64,000 nt of DNA from Shewanella insulae (lineage in GTDB: Bacteria; Pseudomonadota; Gammaproteobacteria; Enterobacterales; Shewanellaceae). Positions within the stretch are counted from its first letter, which is position 1; every line of letters starts with the position of its first letter. Location: NCBI RefSeq assembly GCF_009831655.1, contig NZ_WRPA01000011.1, forward strand, positions 1 through 64,000, given 5' to 3'. The notes under the pieces are model-generated. The model was not told the origin of the DNA. It was given only the letters and a program-made list of their open reading frames with translations, and did no database searches. Positions 8,080 to 16,382 of this stretch are shown here, piece by piece. The position numbers and the translations under genes are program-made.

Positions 8080-10182
8080 ATGGGCCCTTGGTTAACCTTA
8101 CTGGCGCAGCTAGACAGCGCACAGCCTGAGATAAAACGGCAACTCGACAGTTGGCGCCAGGATGAGTGTGCTTACCTGGCCATTCTCAAGGGACACTCCT
8201 TTATCGGCGCCAGTCAGGGCACGCTGGACTACTTCCACACCCAGCGAGACAGCTTTATCAATGCCACCCCCTACGACTTCTCACCACGCATTCAAGCCAG
8301 CGGCATCAACAGCATAGAGCAGGCCCAGCAGCTAATTGAGCGGGTCCACCAAGGAGAGGTTGTCAGCACAAACTGGCTGCACATGAGTCAACTGGGCCGC
8401 GAGCTGCCCACTAGGGTCTCAATGCTGCCGGCGACACATCAGGACGGCCAGGTGATCTTGGTGCGCTTCGATCCTGCCGACCGCAGGGCCAAGAGGCGAG
8501 AAGATGTTTCCAACGGCTTCGATCGTCTGCCGCCGCAGCTGATCTCAAGCATATTGGAAGATAGCGCCGAGGCCGTCTACATCAGCAACCGCAAACATAA
8601 GGTGATCGCCGTCAATAAGGCGATGTGCCGCATCTATGGTTATAGCGCCGATCAACTGCTCGGCCGCAGTTCGTTGGAGCTACAAGGTTTTTGCGACATC
8701 AGCGAGAGGCAAACAGATTTCCTGCAGAGCCTGGAAGATCGCGGCAGCTGGCAGGGCGAGACCCTCAAGACCCGCTCCGATGGCAGCCAGTTTCCCGCCT
8801 GGGAAAGCTGCCGTAAGCTGCAGATCGATGGCGAGACCTTCTATGTCACCCTCTTCAGCGACATCAGCGCCAAGAAACGTCTTGAATCGCGCCTGACCCA
8901 GCAGGCCATGGTCGACACTCTGACCGGCCTGCCCAATCGTCACCAGCTCAAGCTACAACTGGATCAGGCCCTTGTGATTGCTCAAGAGGAAGGCAAGCTA
9001 GGCGCCGTCATCTTCATGGATCTTAACGGTTTCAAGAATGTGAACGATTGCTTCGGTCACGCCACGGGCGACAAGGTGCTGCAACTGGTCGCGGCTCGCC
9101 TGGAGGCCAGCTGTATCGACAAGGCAAGCATTGCCCGCCTCGGTGGCGACGAATTTACCTTAGTGCTGAGCGATTGCCAGGATAGAGAGGAGATAGAGGC
9201 CATCTCGAAACAGCTGCTGGCCATATTCGACGCTCCCTTCGAGATCAACGGTCAGAAATTCTACCTGGGCACCAGCATAGGTATCGCCCTCTTCCCAAAA
9301 CACAGCGATCAGGCAGCTCAGCTGCTCAGCTTTGCCGATACCGCCATGTATTGCGCCAAGAAGAGCCCCACCCATGTGCTCTTCTACGATAGCCAGATGC
9401 ACAGGGATGCCCAATACAAGCTAAAGACCATCAACGACCTGCGCCATGCCTTCAACCTCGACCAATTCAAGCTAGCCTATCAGGTGATCGTCAATCTCGA
9501 TGGCAGCCAGGTAATAGGCGTCGAGGCCTTACTACGCTGGCATAAGAGTGAGGAGGAGATCGTCGAGGCCTGTGATTTCGTGCCCCTACTGGAAGAAACC
9601 GGCCTGTTGATCAACATAGGTCAGTGGGTGCTCACCACCGCCTGCGAACAGGTTGCCAAGTGGCGCGCAGATACGGGCAAGCCGCTACAGGCCTGCGTAA
9701 ATGTCTCAGCGACCCAACTGGAACACCCGGATTTTGTCCAGCAGGTGACCCGCGCCTTAATCTCCAGCGGCCTGCCCGCCAAAGGCCTGGTGCTGGAGAT
9801 CACCGAGTCGGCCCTGCTACGCCAACCTAAGCGGGTCAAGAACACCCTGCTCCACCTCAAGGCCTTGGGCGTAAGCATCGCCATCGATGACTTCGGCGCC
9901 GGGCTCTCTTCACTCAGTAAATTAGGCAGCCTGCCCATAGACACGCTCAAGATAGATGCGGGCTTTGCCGAGCGCCTCAACGAACCTCAGGGACGAGAGC
10001 TCTGCCAGGCCATGATTCAACTTGCTCAGGCACTCAAGATTCAATTTGTAGTAGAAGGGGTCGAGACGCTGGAGCAGAAACAGATTCTGGCGGGCATGGG
10101 CCAAGGGTTTGCCCAGGGGTACTTTTATGGGTATCCGACGGCGGCAGAGCAGTTTACCAAGGCAAACTTCATCCTGCATTGA
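8080..10182 (+). CDS. PAS-GGDEF-EAL bifunctional c-di-GMP enzyme
   Basis: 700-residue cytoplasmic signalling protein; no membrane segment is evident. Order: an N-terminal sensor-like region (1-150), a PAS domain (about 160-280; AVYISNRKHKVIAVNKAMCRIYGY), GGDEF and EAL. The diguanylate cyclase site is intact (GGDEF at 355-359), but no RxxD inhibitory site precedes it. The phosphodiesterase site looks complete: EALLRW from 482, NVSATQLEH, LEITESALL, IDDFGAG, LKID and EGVE. The protein could make or degrade c-di-GMP; which dominates cannot be told from sequence. Start ATG 8080 has CGGAG six bases upstream. The PilZ-like gene 1.3 kb away would be a receptor for the same messenger. Confidence 0.92.
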   Translation: MGPWLTLLAQLDSAQPEIKRQLDSWRQDECAYLAILKGHSFIGASQGTLDYFHTQRDSFINATPYDFSPRIQASGINSIEQAQQLIERVHQGEVVSTNWLHMSQLGRELPTRVSMLPATHQDGQVILVRFDPADRRAKRREDVSNGFDRLPPQLISSILEDSAEAVYISNRKHKVIAVNKAMCRIYGYSADQLLGRSSLELQGFCDISERQTDFLQSLEDRGSWQGETLKTRSDGSQFPAWESCRKLQIDGETFYVTLFSDISAKKRLESRLTQQAMVDTLTGLPNRHQLKLQLDQALVIAQEEGKLGAVIFMDLNGFKNVNDCFGHATGDKVLQLVAARLEASCIDKASIARLGGDEFTLVLSDCQDREEIEAISKQLLAIFDAPFEINGQKFYLGTSIGIALFPKHSDQAAQLLSFADTAMYCAKKSPTHVLFYDSQMHRDAQYKLKTINDLRHAFNLDQFKLAYQVIVNLDGSQVIGVEALLRWHKSEEEIVEACDFVPLLEETGLLINIGQWVLTTACEQVAKWRADTGKPLQACVNVSATQLEHPDFVQQVTRALISSGLPAKGLVLEITESALLRQPKRVKNTLLHLKALGVSIAIDDFGAGLSSLSKLGSLPIDTLKIDAGFAERLNEPQGRELCQAMIQLAQALKIQFVVEGVETLEQKQILAGMGQGFAQGYFYGYPTAAEQFTKANFILH

Positions 10183-10190
10183 ACCGATAA

Positions 10191-10248
10191 CTGTGTCAGC
10201 GCCTCGAAGGCAATACTGCCTCCCTGCACGGACAGTAAACTGACACAG
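10191..10248. repeat. Nested inverted repeat downstream of the GGDEF-EAL gene
   Basis: CTGTGTCAG (10191-10199) pairs perfectly with CTGACACAG (10240-10248). Inside is a small hairpin GGCA-ATAC-TGCC (10209-10220). There is no T-run afterwards, so it is a poor intrinsic terminator; it may be an mRNA 3' structure or a short palindromic repeat. Confidence 0.5.
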
Positions 10249-10370
10249 CTATCTGACCACTCTATCTTGAGTGACTCAGACTATTAGACCTTAATTCGTT
10301 TCAGATTATCGTGATCTACCCCATAGGCTGTTCCGGCAACCTATGGCTGGTTCACAGTTTTATCACCAAG

Positions 10371-10973
10371 TTATTTGGGCTCGTATCTTTGCCTCACCGC
10401 CGCGGGCATGGCCGCCAGACGTTTCTCTACCAGAGCTGCCAGGGCATCATGGAGTGGCGACACATCGCAGCCGGGTTCCAGGGTCTCAATGGCCAGCGCC
10501 GCCGCCTCCAGGGTCGACAGGCTATCGTCACGCTTGGCCTTACGTATGGTGTACTTGGAGGGGGCGTCGAGATCCAGATGTACCCCTGTAAACTCAAGCA
10601 GCCAGGGATTTAACTGCAACAACTTGTAGGCCTTGCGCCAGGTGCCGTCTAGCAGCAACAAGATCGTATCATGGTGCTGCACAGACGCCTCGAGCGGCTG
10701 GCTGGTTTCGCTGGGGTAGAGCAGACACACGGGCCGGCTTTGCGCCGCGAGATATTCCCTCAGGTCGGCAAAATCTTCCGGTGTCTCTCCCACCACCAGC
10801 CGCAACTGCTCCCCCATCACCGCCTGCATCAGCTTGACGCTGTTCTTGGCATGGGACACCTCGCTGGGGTGCTGCAACACGATCAGTTCGACGCGGGTAG
10901 ATAACTGACGAATACTGTCACACAGGCAGGCATTGACTGGGTATTGGCATTGGGGGCAAACGGGACGGCTCAC
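10371..10973 (-). CDS. tapT: tRNA-uridine aminocarboxypropyltransferase (DTW domain)
   Basis: 200 residues. Transfers the 3-amino-3-carboxypropyl group of SAM to uridine 47 of tRNA, forming acp3U. The DTW signature is DGTW at residues 109-112, and the N-terminal zinc-type cysteines CPQC...CLC (6-9 and 16-18) match the TapT/YfiP group, as does the length. It appears to be a single gene, convergent with the GGDEF-EAL gene. Confidence 0.85.
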   Translation of the reverse strand: MSRPVCPQCQYPVNACLCDSIRQLSTRVELIVLQHPSEVSHAKNSVKLMQAVMGEQLRLVVGETPEDFADLREYLAAQSRPVCLLYPSETSQPLEASVQHHDTILLLLDGTWRKAYKLLQLNPWLLEFTGVHLDLDAPSKYTIRKAKRDDSLSTLEAAALAIETLEPGCDVSPLHDALAALVEKRLAAMPAAVRQRYEPK

Positions 10974-11067
10974 AAGATCCTCGATAGAGATGGCTGGGCG
11001 CTAAACCTAACCGAGTTGACACACTGTGCGACTCGGCCACTTAAAACTCACGCATAAAAATCAAACC

Positions 11068-11097
11068 TTTACACAACAATCGATTAACAAATATAAT
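11068..11097 (+). promoter_or_regulatory. Sigma-70 promoter of the outer-membrane barrel gene
   Basis: TTTACA (11068-11073), an 18-base spacer and TATAAT (11092-11097) form a near-consensus promoter about 100 bases before the start codon at 11198. Confidence 0.65.
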
Positions 11098-11197
11098 CCG
11101 GCGCTGGGCAATGGCTCGTCTTAAAGCAAGATTATAACGGGCAGCTGAGTGTTATCACAGCATGGACGCTGCCAATATAACTACAAGGAAGAAGAAC

Positions 11198-12151
11198 ATG
11201 AAAAAACAGCTACTCACACTCCCTCTGCTCCTAGGGTTAACGACACAGGCGTTTGCCGGTGAAGCCGTTAACACCTTTCAACATGAAGCCAATGTAAATT
11301 TCGGCACCGACACAGATCACTTCGAGGACGGTGTCTGGAACCTTGACTACCGCTTCTATTTTAAACCTGTGGAAAACAACAATGCTCCCCAAGCACTAGC
11401 GGGATTCCTGGCGCAATCCTCCTATCTAGGCGGTATGTATGCTCAGGCCAACGCCTATGACGATACGGTTCGCTACACTGTGGATGGCCGATATGTGATG
11501 GACTCCAATTGGTTCATAGGTGCAAATTATCTCTATCTCGACGTGGATCAAGAAGACTTTATTGCGGTGCCGAGGGATGAAGATCAAACCGGTTATGGCA
11601 TCAACTTCGGCTACTATTTTAACGACAGCTCCGAAGTCGCCATCTATTACCAGTACCAAGGCAACTCAGACTCTTGGAGCCTGATCACAGAGGAGGTCGT
11701 TGATTTCGATCTAGACAACAATCTTTATGGCGCTCATATCCGTACCTACTTCCCGCTACAATCGACCACAGGCTTAGATCTAAAGGCCCAGATCGAATAT
11801 GGCAAACTAGAAAGCAGCAGTGTCATCGCTTCCCGATCGATAGAGAGTCGCTATAAAAATGACACCACTCAAGTGAGTCTGAGCGCCGACTGGTATATCA
11901 CCCCAGCCTGGTCCGTTGGCGCCGGTTATAGCTGGTTCAATAGTGATGCAAAATCCCAGTTGCCCACCACAGAGAATACCGTTAGCACATACAGCTATGA
12001 TGACAGCATCAACCTGTTTAGCCTGTCGACGAAATATTGGTGGCAAATCTCCAACAGCTTCGCCGCTAACTTCGCCGGGATTAAGCGATTTTCCGATGAA
12101 GATACCGCAGATGACTTCCTTATCGGTATTGGGGTAAACGCCCGCTTCTAA
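11198..12151 (+). CDS. Putative outer-membrane beta-barrel protein
   Basis: 317 residues starting at ATG 11198, preceded by AAGGAAGAAGAAC; the frame extends upstream to 11162 but without a signal peptide there. The signal peptide is clear (KKQLLTLPLLLGLTTQAFA, cleavage before GEAV). The mature protein consists of alternating polar/aromatic strands (for example GANYLYLDV, GYGINFGYYF, EVAIYYQYQG) and ends in VNARF; a terminal Phe is the outer-membrane insertion signal. It probably forms a 12-16-strand barrel. Transported substrate unknown; it is not a typical trimeric porin by length or motifs. Confidence 0.75.
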   Translation: MKKQLLTLPLLLGLTTQAFAGEAVNTFQHEANVNFGTDTDHFEDGVWNLDYRFYFKPVENNNAPQALAGFLAQSSYLGGMYAQANAYDDTVRYTVDGRYVMDSNWFIGANYLYLDVDQEDFIAVPRDEDQTGYGINFGYYFNDSSEVAIYYQYQGNSDSWSLITEEVVDFDLDNNLYGAHIRTYFPLQSTTGLDLKAQIEYGKLESSSVIASRSIESRYKNDTTQVSLSADWYITPAWSVGAGYSWFNSDAKSQLPTTENTVSTYSYDDSINLFSLSTKYWWQISNSFAANFAGIKRFSDEDTADDFLIGIGVNARF

Positions 12152-12160
12152 CGTCAGCCC

Positions 12161-12200
12161 TAAAAAAAAGCCTGCATTGAGGTCACTAATGCAGGCTAAA
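12161..12200 (-). terminator. Terminator of the Bcr/CflA efflux gene
   Basis: AGCCTGCATT (12169-12178) pairs perfectly with AATGCAGGCT (12188-12197). On the minus strand the stem is followed by eight T, so it stops transcription from the efflux gene; read on the plus strand there is no T-run. Confidence 0.85.
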
Positions 12201-12231
12201 AGGGTGTTGCTAATGGATTAGGTTGCGCCTA

Positions 12232-13434
12232 TCAATGGGCGTGACGCTCTTGGTGCCAGGTGTCCAGGCGGCTGATATTCATGGCAACCAGCAGCAGGCT
12301 CGCTAGGCCACCCATGACGACGACCACGGCGTAGGGGGCGGTAAGCGAGGTCTGCTGTACCAGGCCCGCCAGAATCGAGGCGCCGCTCATCTGAATGAAG
12401 CCAAGCATGGCGGTCGCCGTACCTGCACGCTCACCAAAGCCCGCCAGGGCCATGCTGGTCGCCGGACCGAGCAGCAGGGCGAAACCGATACACAAGAGCA
12501 TCATAGGCAGCATGAAGCCGAAGGCGGCCGCGAGTCCCGCCTGTGGGCCTGCCCACTGCACACCAAGCTGCAGCAGTGCCGAGACCAACATGGTGCAGAG
12601 GGCTAAGATAACGGTCGGGCGGTTACCCAGCTTTTGAATCACCACTGGCGCCGCGAAACAGGCGGCAATATTCACCAAAGCATTGAGGCCAAACAGGCCA
12701 CTAAAGGTCAGCTCGGACACCCCTATGGTCTCGATGAGCCACACGGGTGAATAGGAGACATAGGTCAAAATGGCTGCCATGCCCGCCATACAGGCAAAAG
12801 CATAGAACATAAAGTGCGGGTCCATCACGACAGGCTTGTAACGCGACCAGCGATAGAGGGCCCCTTCCGTCACCGTATTGGCCGGGCGCGTCTCTGGCAG
12901 ACGATAACCGACGATGATCATAGTGATGATGGCGTATAGGGTCATAAACACGAAAGTAGAGCGCCAGCCAAACTGCAGTGCCAGCAGGCCACCCAGGGTG
13001 GGTGCCAGAGCAGGGATCACACAGATCACCCCGTTAAGATAGCTGTAGTAGCGGGCCCCCTCTTTGGGCGTGAAGCAATCTCGGACGGCACTAAAGACCA
13101 CGATAGAAGTTGAACAGGCCGCTAGGCCCTGCAGCACGCGAGCCAGTTGCAGCCAGTGAAACTCCATCGCCACCACGGCCAACAGGCTACTGGCAATATA
13201 GAGCAGCAGACCACCTAGGGCTATGGGACGGCGACCGAAGCGATCCGCCAGCGGACCGATCAACACCTGACCGACCCCCATGGCAAACAGAAACAGCACC
13301 AGCGTCGATTGCACCTGACTGGCCGACACGGCAAATTCGGCCGCCATCACGGGCATAGAGGGCAGATAGATGTCGATGGCCAAGGGACTCAAGACCACCA
13401 TCAACATGAGTATGGGTAACAGGTTTCGACGCAT
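12232..13434 (-). CDS. Bcr/CflA family multidrug efflux MFS transporter
   Basis: 400 residues, about 12 membrane helices in the inner membrane. The N-terminal SPLAIDIYLPSMP is the hallmark of the Bcr/CflA drug:proton antiporter subfamily, and GPLADRFGRRP is the major-facilitator motif A between helices 2 and 3. It is expected to expel drugs or amino-acid derivatives; the substrate is not predictable. It is divergent from a LysR-type gene that probably controls it. Confidence 0.9.
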   Translation of the reverse strand: MRRNLLPILMLMVVLSPLAIDIYLPSMPVMAAEFAVSASQVQSTLVLFLFAMGVGQVLIGPLADRFGRRPIALGGLLLYIASSLLAVVAMEFHWLQLARVLQGLAACSTSIVVFSAVRDCFTPKEGARYYSYLNGVICVIPALAPTLGGLLALQFGWRSTFVFMTLYAIITMIIVGYRLPETRPANTVTEGALYRWSRYKPVVMDPHFMFYAFACMAGMAAILTYVSYSPVWLIETIGVSELTFSGLFGLNALVNIAACFAAPVVIQKLGNRPTVILALCTMLVSALLQLGVQWAGPQAGLAAAFGFMLPMMLLCIGFALLLGPATSMALAGFGERAGTATAMLGFIQMSGASILAGLVQQTSLTAPYAVVVVMGGLASLLLVAMNISRLDTWHQERHAH

Positions 13435-13504
13435 ATTTCTCTAATTTTATGTAGGGGTAAAGGTAATGCTAACTATTTTAGTCCAGCCAAGTTATGAACA
13501 GAAA

Positions 13505-13513
13505 TGGTATAAT
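13505..13513 (+). promoter_or_regulatory. Extended -10 promoter of the LysR-type gene
   Basis: TGGTATAAT is an extended -10 (TGnTATAAT) about 33 bases before the start at 13546. As is normal for extended -10 promoters, no clear -35 is present. Confidence 0.5.
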
Positions 13514-13545
13514 TTCAAAAGCTAATTTCCTGTAAGGAATATCTA

Positions 13546-14538
13546 ATGAATCTCGACAACCTGGCACGAATAGACCTCAACCTACTTGTGATGTTGCAGG
13601 TGCTACTGGAGGAGCGCAGTGTGACCCGCGCCGCCAGCCGTCTGCACCTAAGTCAATCGGCCCTGAGCAAGAGCCTCAACCGCCTACGCGATACCCTGGG
13701 AGATCCTCTGTTCATCCGCACCGCACACGGCCTAAAGCCCACGGCTCACGCCGCCCTGCTAGGCCAGCAACTGCCGGACATGTTACAGGGGCTCTATCAG
13801 CTGACTCAGCCACCGAGTTTCAATCCTGCCAGCAGCAGGCGTCAGTTCTCCTTCGCCATGGTTGAGAGTGCCTACGAGACACTACTCCCCAATTTCATCG
13901 GCCCCCTGCTCAACAACGCCCCCAACCTCAGGCTAGACTCCTACCTGTGGACGGAGAAGTCCCTCTCCTCCCTGCAGAAGGGGCAGATAGACTTCGGCAT
14001 CACGGGAAGAGACATCAACCCACAGTCGGATCTGATCATCGACAGGCTACCTGAGGGCATAGCCCATCAGACGCTGTTTACCGATCATCAGGTCTGTCTG
14101 GTACGCCAAGGCCACCCCATGCTGCCGGCCATTCGTAATCATCAGTGGGATCTCGACATCTATCTGGAGATGTCCCATGTGCAGGTGCGCTGCGAGGGTA
14201 ACGAGTGGTGGGCGTTGGACTACTTTTTGGCAAAAAAAGGACAACGGCGTCACCTGAGCACCACAGTGCCGGACTTCTATGGCGCCGCCAGCGTCTGCGC
14301 CCATAGCGATCTTATCTTTACCCTGCCCTCCAGCTTTGCCGCCCACGCCCGCAAGCTCTACGCCCTGGAGGAGCTGCCGCTGCCGTTCGATTTCCACTCG
14401 TTGGCCTATGTGCTGCTGTGGCATGAACGTAACGATGACGAACCCGGGCACAAGTGGATTCGCGAGACCATCTGCAAGCGTGTCGCCCAGGCAGTTAACC
14501 TGCCCGAGGATGCGTTATCTGCATCCGGTTCAGCTTAG
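13546..14538 (+). CDS. LysR-type transcriptional regulator
   Basis: 330 residues. The N-terminal winged helix-turn-helix is typical (DLNLLVMLQVLLEERSVTRAASRLHLSQSALSKSLNRLR, residues 10-48), followed by a LysR substrate-binding domain. The opening LARIDLNLL and the later WWALDYFLAKKG fit the NodD/PcpR-like branch. TAAGGA lies at good spacing before the ATG. Divergent from the Bcr/CflA pump with a 111-base shared promoter region, so it most likely regulates that pump and itself; this is inferred from position. Confidence 0.9.
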   Translation: MNLDNLARIDLNLLVMLQVLLEERSVTRAASRLHLSQSALSKSLNRLRDTLGDPLFIRTAHGLKPTAHAALLGQQLPDMLQGLYQLTQPPSFNPASSRRQFSFAMVESAYETLLPNFIGPLLNNAPNLRLDSYLWTEKSLSSLQKGQIDFGITGRDINPQSDLIIDRLPEGIAHQTLFTDHQVCLVRQGHPMLPAIRNHQWDLDIYLEMSHVQVRCEGNEWWALDYFLAKKGQRRHLSTTVPDFYGAASVCAHSDLIFTLPSSFAAHARKLYALEELPLPFDFHSLAYVLLWHERNDDEPGHKWIRETICKRVAQAVNLPEDALSASGSA

Positions 14539-14678
14539 GTTAACCTTGCCCCGATTAAGATAAGTTTCTGCCGCCACCGAGACATTTGGTAACAGTTTAC
14601 GAAGAAGATTAAACGAATTTAACGTGATCTCGCGGGGCGAATATGGGCACAATCGAGCCATCGCCAAAAGGAGAAACT

Positions 14679-15029
14679 ATGATTTATCATCAATTTCAAC
14701 AGACGCCTTTCCAGCATAGGTTCTCGGGCACTAAAGGCTGGATGGCCTTCGCTATCGGTTTAGTTGTGATGACATTGGTCTTGCTAGCGCTTCCCTTTGT
14801 CATTCTTGTCGGCGCCTTAAGCTTCATCATCCTGAGCCTGTTTGGCCGGGTCTTTCTTAAGCGCCAGCTGGCCAAGTTCCGCCAGCAGGGGAATGCCGCC
14901 TTCGGCGGACAGACACAAGGTTTTGACCACAAGGGGTTTTCGTCGCGGCCATTTGAGACCGCTTCGCCCTTTGGCAAAACCCAAGCCCCACGTCAGGGTC
15001 GCACCTTCGAGCACGACCCTAACGAATAA
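14679..15029 (+). CDS. Small membrane protein of unknown function
   Basis: About 116 residues from ATG 14679, which has AAGGAG at ideal spacing; the frame also opens at 14643 but without a ribosome site. Two adjacent hydrophobic helices (residues about 20-60: FAIGLVVMTLVLLALPFVIL and VGALSFIILSLFG) are followed by a basic segment and a disordered Gly/Gln/Phe-rich tail. No family recognised. Its end overlaps the end of the convergent DUF885 gene by 11 bases. Confidence 0.65.
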   Translation: MIYHQFQQTPFQHRFSGTKGWMAFAIGLVVMTLVLLALPFVILVGALSFIILSLFGRVFLKRQLAKFRQQGNAAFGGQTQGFDHKGFSSRPFETASPFGKTQAPRQGRTFEHDPNE

Positions 15030-16350
15030 TCTCGCTCGCCGCCCGCGGCCTTGCCAAGAGGGCGGCAAACGCCTTCCAGGCCTGTGCACTGTCACGGGCT
15101 TTTCTCGTAACATACTCCCCGACGCTTTCCTCACCGTGATGATAGTTAAGCACATAGCTGCGGTTAGCCAGATAGAAGCGTACCCGCTGCGCCGCCTTCT
15201 CTGGCGTGTAGAGAGCATAGTCCACCAGTAACCGCGCCGCCTCCTTGCGAGTTATCTCGCCGTCGATCAATTGCCTACACACCAAGGTATCCAGATTGGC
15301 CAGGGCTTTATAGGCTTCTATCACCTCATGATAATGGCGCAGATCGCCTGCAATCCCTGCCATGGGCATCAACACCTGGTGCTCAAAATCGATTCTCTCC
15401 TCCTTCGACATCAGTAGCGACAACCCAAAGTTAGCGCTGCCCTCGGAGAGAAATGAAATGGGACTATAGAGGGGATAGATGGCATATTCCCACCAGCCTA
15501 AGCCCTTCACCAGTTCACGCTCCTGCAACAGATTAAACACGTGATGGCCAGGGTAGCCCTCGTGGCTGGCCAGCTCCAGGGCACGCTCAAGGTGCAGAGG
15601 ATGGTCTTGGTTGAGCTGGATCAGGCTAGTGTAATCTCCCTGATACCAGTTGTAGGCGGTCCAGATCTTGTCTTTGACGAACTCGACCCTGAACTGCTCC
15701 CCTTCAGGCAGGGCCAGATGACACCTTGTCAGCAGCCTCGCCTGCTCCACCGCGGCGGTAAACACCTGAGGCACCCTGTCTGCCGGCACGATAAACTGCT
15801 GCCGATAGGCGTCAAAACGCTTGGCCAGAGTGCCCTCTCCGGGCAGCAGGTTGTCTAGTCTGGCGAGCGCCTCGTTAAAATCAGTCAGACTATGCTCTGG
15901 CGCTCTGGTGTCATACAAGGCCCGGGATTCGGCATCGAAACTCAAGCTCTGTCCCATCGAGCGTTTTAGATAAACCGCCACCGAAGCTAGCTGCTTAGAT
16001 AAGAAATGATGGCGATCCCGTAGCGACTGACATAACAAGCCATGACGCGCCTGTTCAAGCCGAGACACGAGATCCGCACTGTGCTCAACCAGAGTATCAA
16101 GCGACAAATCCTGAGCCTCAACCTGGGCCCGCCACTGGGCCGGCCCATAATAGGCGTCGACATAGAGGGGATCATGATGGCCGATGGCCAACACCAGCTT
16201 AACGTATTCTGTGGCCAGTTGGTTGAGAGTGTCGTTGTACTCGGCGCATCGGGTCAAACAAGGTGTCTGCTGGCAGAAATGACAGCGAATAGGTTGAGAT
16301 AGTGACAAGGCGACTCCACACAGGCTGAGAACAGAGGCACATTTAGCCAT
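15019..16350 (-). CDS. DUF885-family zinc metallopeptidase-like protein
   Basis: 443 residues. HEGYPGHH at residues 263-270 is the characteristic metal-binding motif of DUF885 proteins, and SEGSANF follows about 35 residues later as the likely third-ligand helix. It is predicted to be a peptidase or hydrolase of unknown substrate. The first 35 residues are odd: a short hydrophobic stretch (CASVLSLCGVALSLS) then CHFCQQTPCLTRC with four closely spaced cysteines, which could be a signal peptide plus a metal or disulfide patch. There is no convincing Shine-Dalgarno at the ATG, so the start is uncertain. Confidence 0.75.
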   Translation of the reverse strand: MAKCASVLSLCGVALSLSQPIRCHFCQQTPCLTRCAEYNDTLNQLATEYVKLVLAIGHHDPLYVDAYYGPAQWRAQVEAQDLSLDTLVEHSADLVSRLEQARHGLLCQSLRDRHHFLSKQLASVAVYLKRSMGQSLSFDAESRALYDTRAPEHSLTDFNEALARLDNLLPGEGTLAKRFDAYRQQFIVPADRVPQVFTAAVEQARLLTRCHLALPEGEQFRVEFVKDKIWTAYNWYQGDYTSLIQLNQDHPLHLERALELASHEGYPGHHVFNLLQERELVKGLGWWEYAIYPLYSPISFLSEGSANFGLSLLMSKEERIDFEHQVLMPMAGIAGDLRHYHEVIEAYKALANLDTLVCRQLIDGEITRKEAARLLVDYALYTPEKAAQRVRFYLANRSYVLNYHHGEESVGEYVTRKARDSAQAWKAFAALLARPRAASEIIR

Positions 16351-16355
16351 AAGCG

Positions 16356-16373
16356 AATATTGTATGCAATATT
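16356..16373. promoter_or_regulatory. Palindrome at the start of the DUF885 gene
   Basis: AATATTG-TATG-CAATATT is a perfect 7-bp inverted repeat ending 6 bases upstream of the ATG at 16348-16350, within the 32-base gap after the Sel1 gene. It could be an operator or a translation-controlling hairpin. Confidence 0.5.
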
Positions 16374-16382
16374 TACTGAGTA

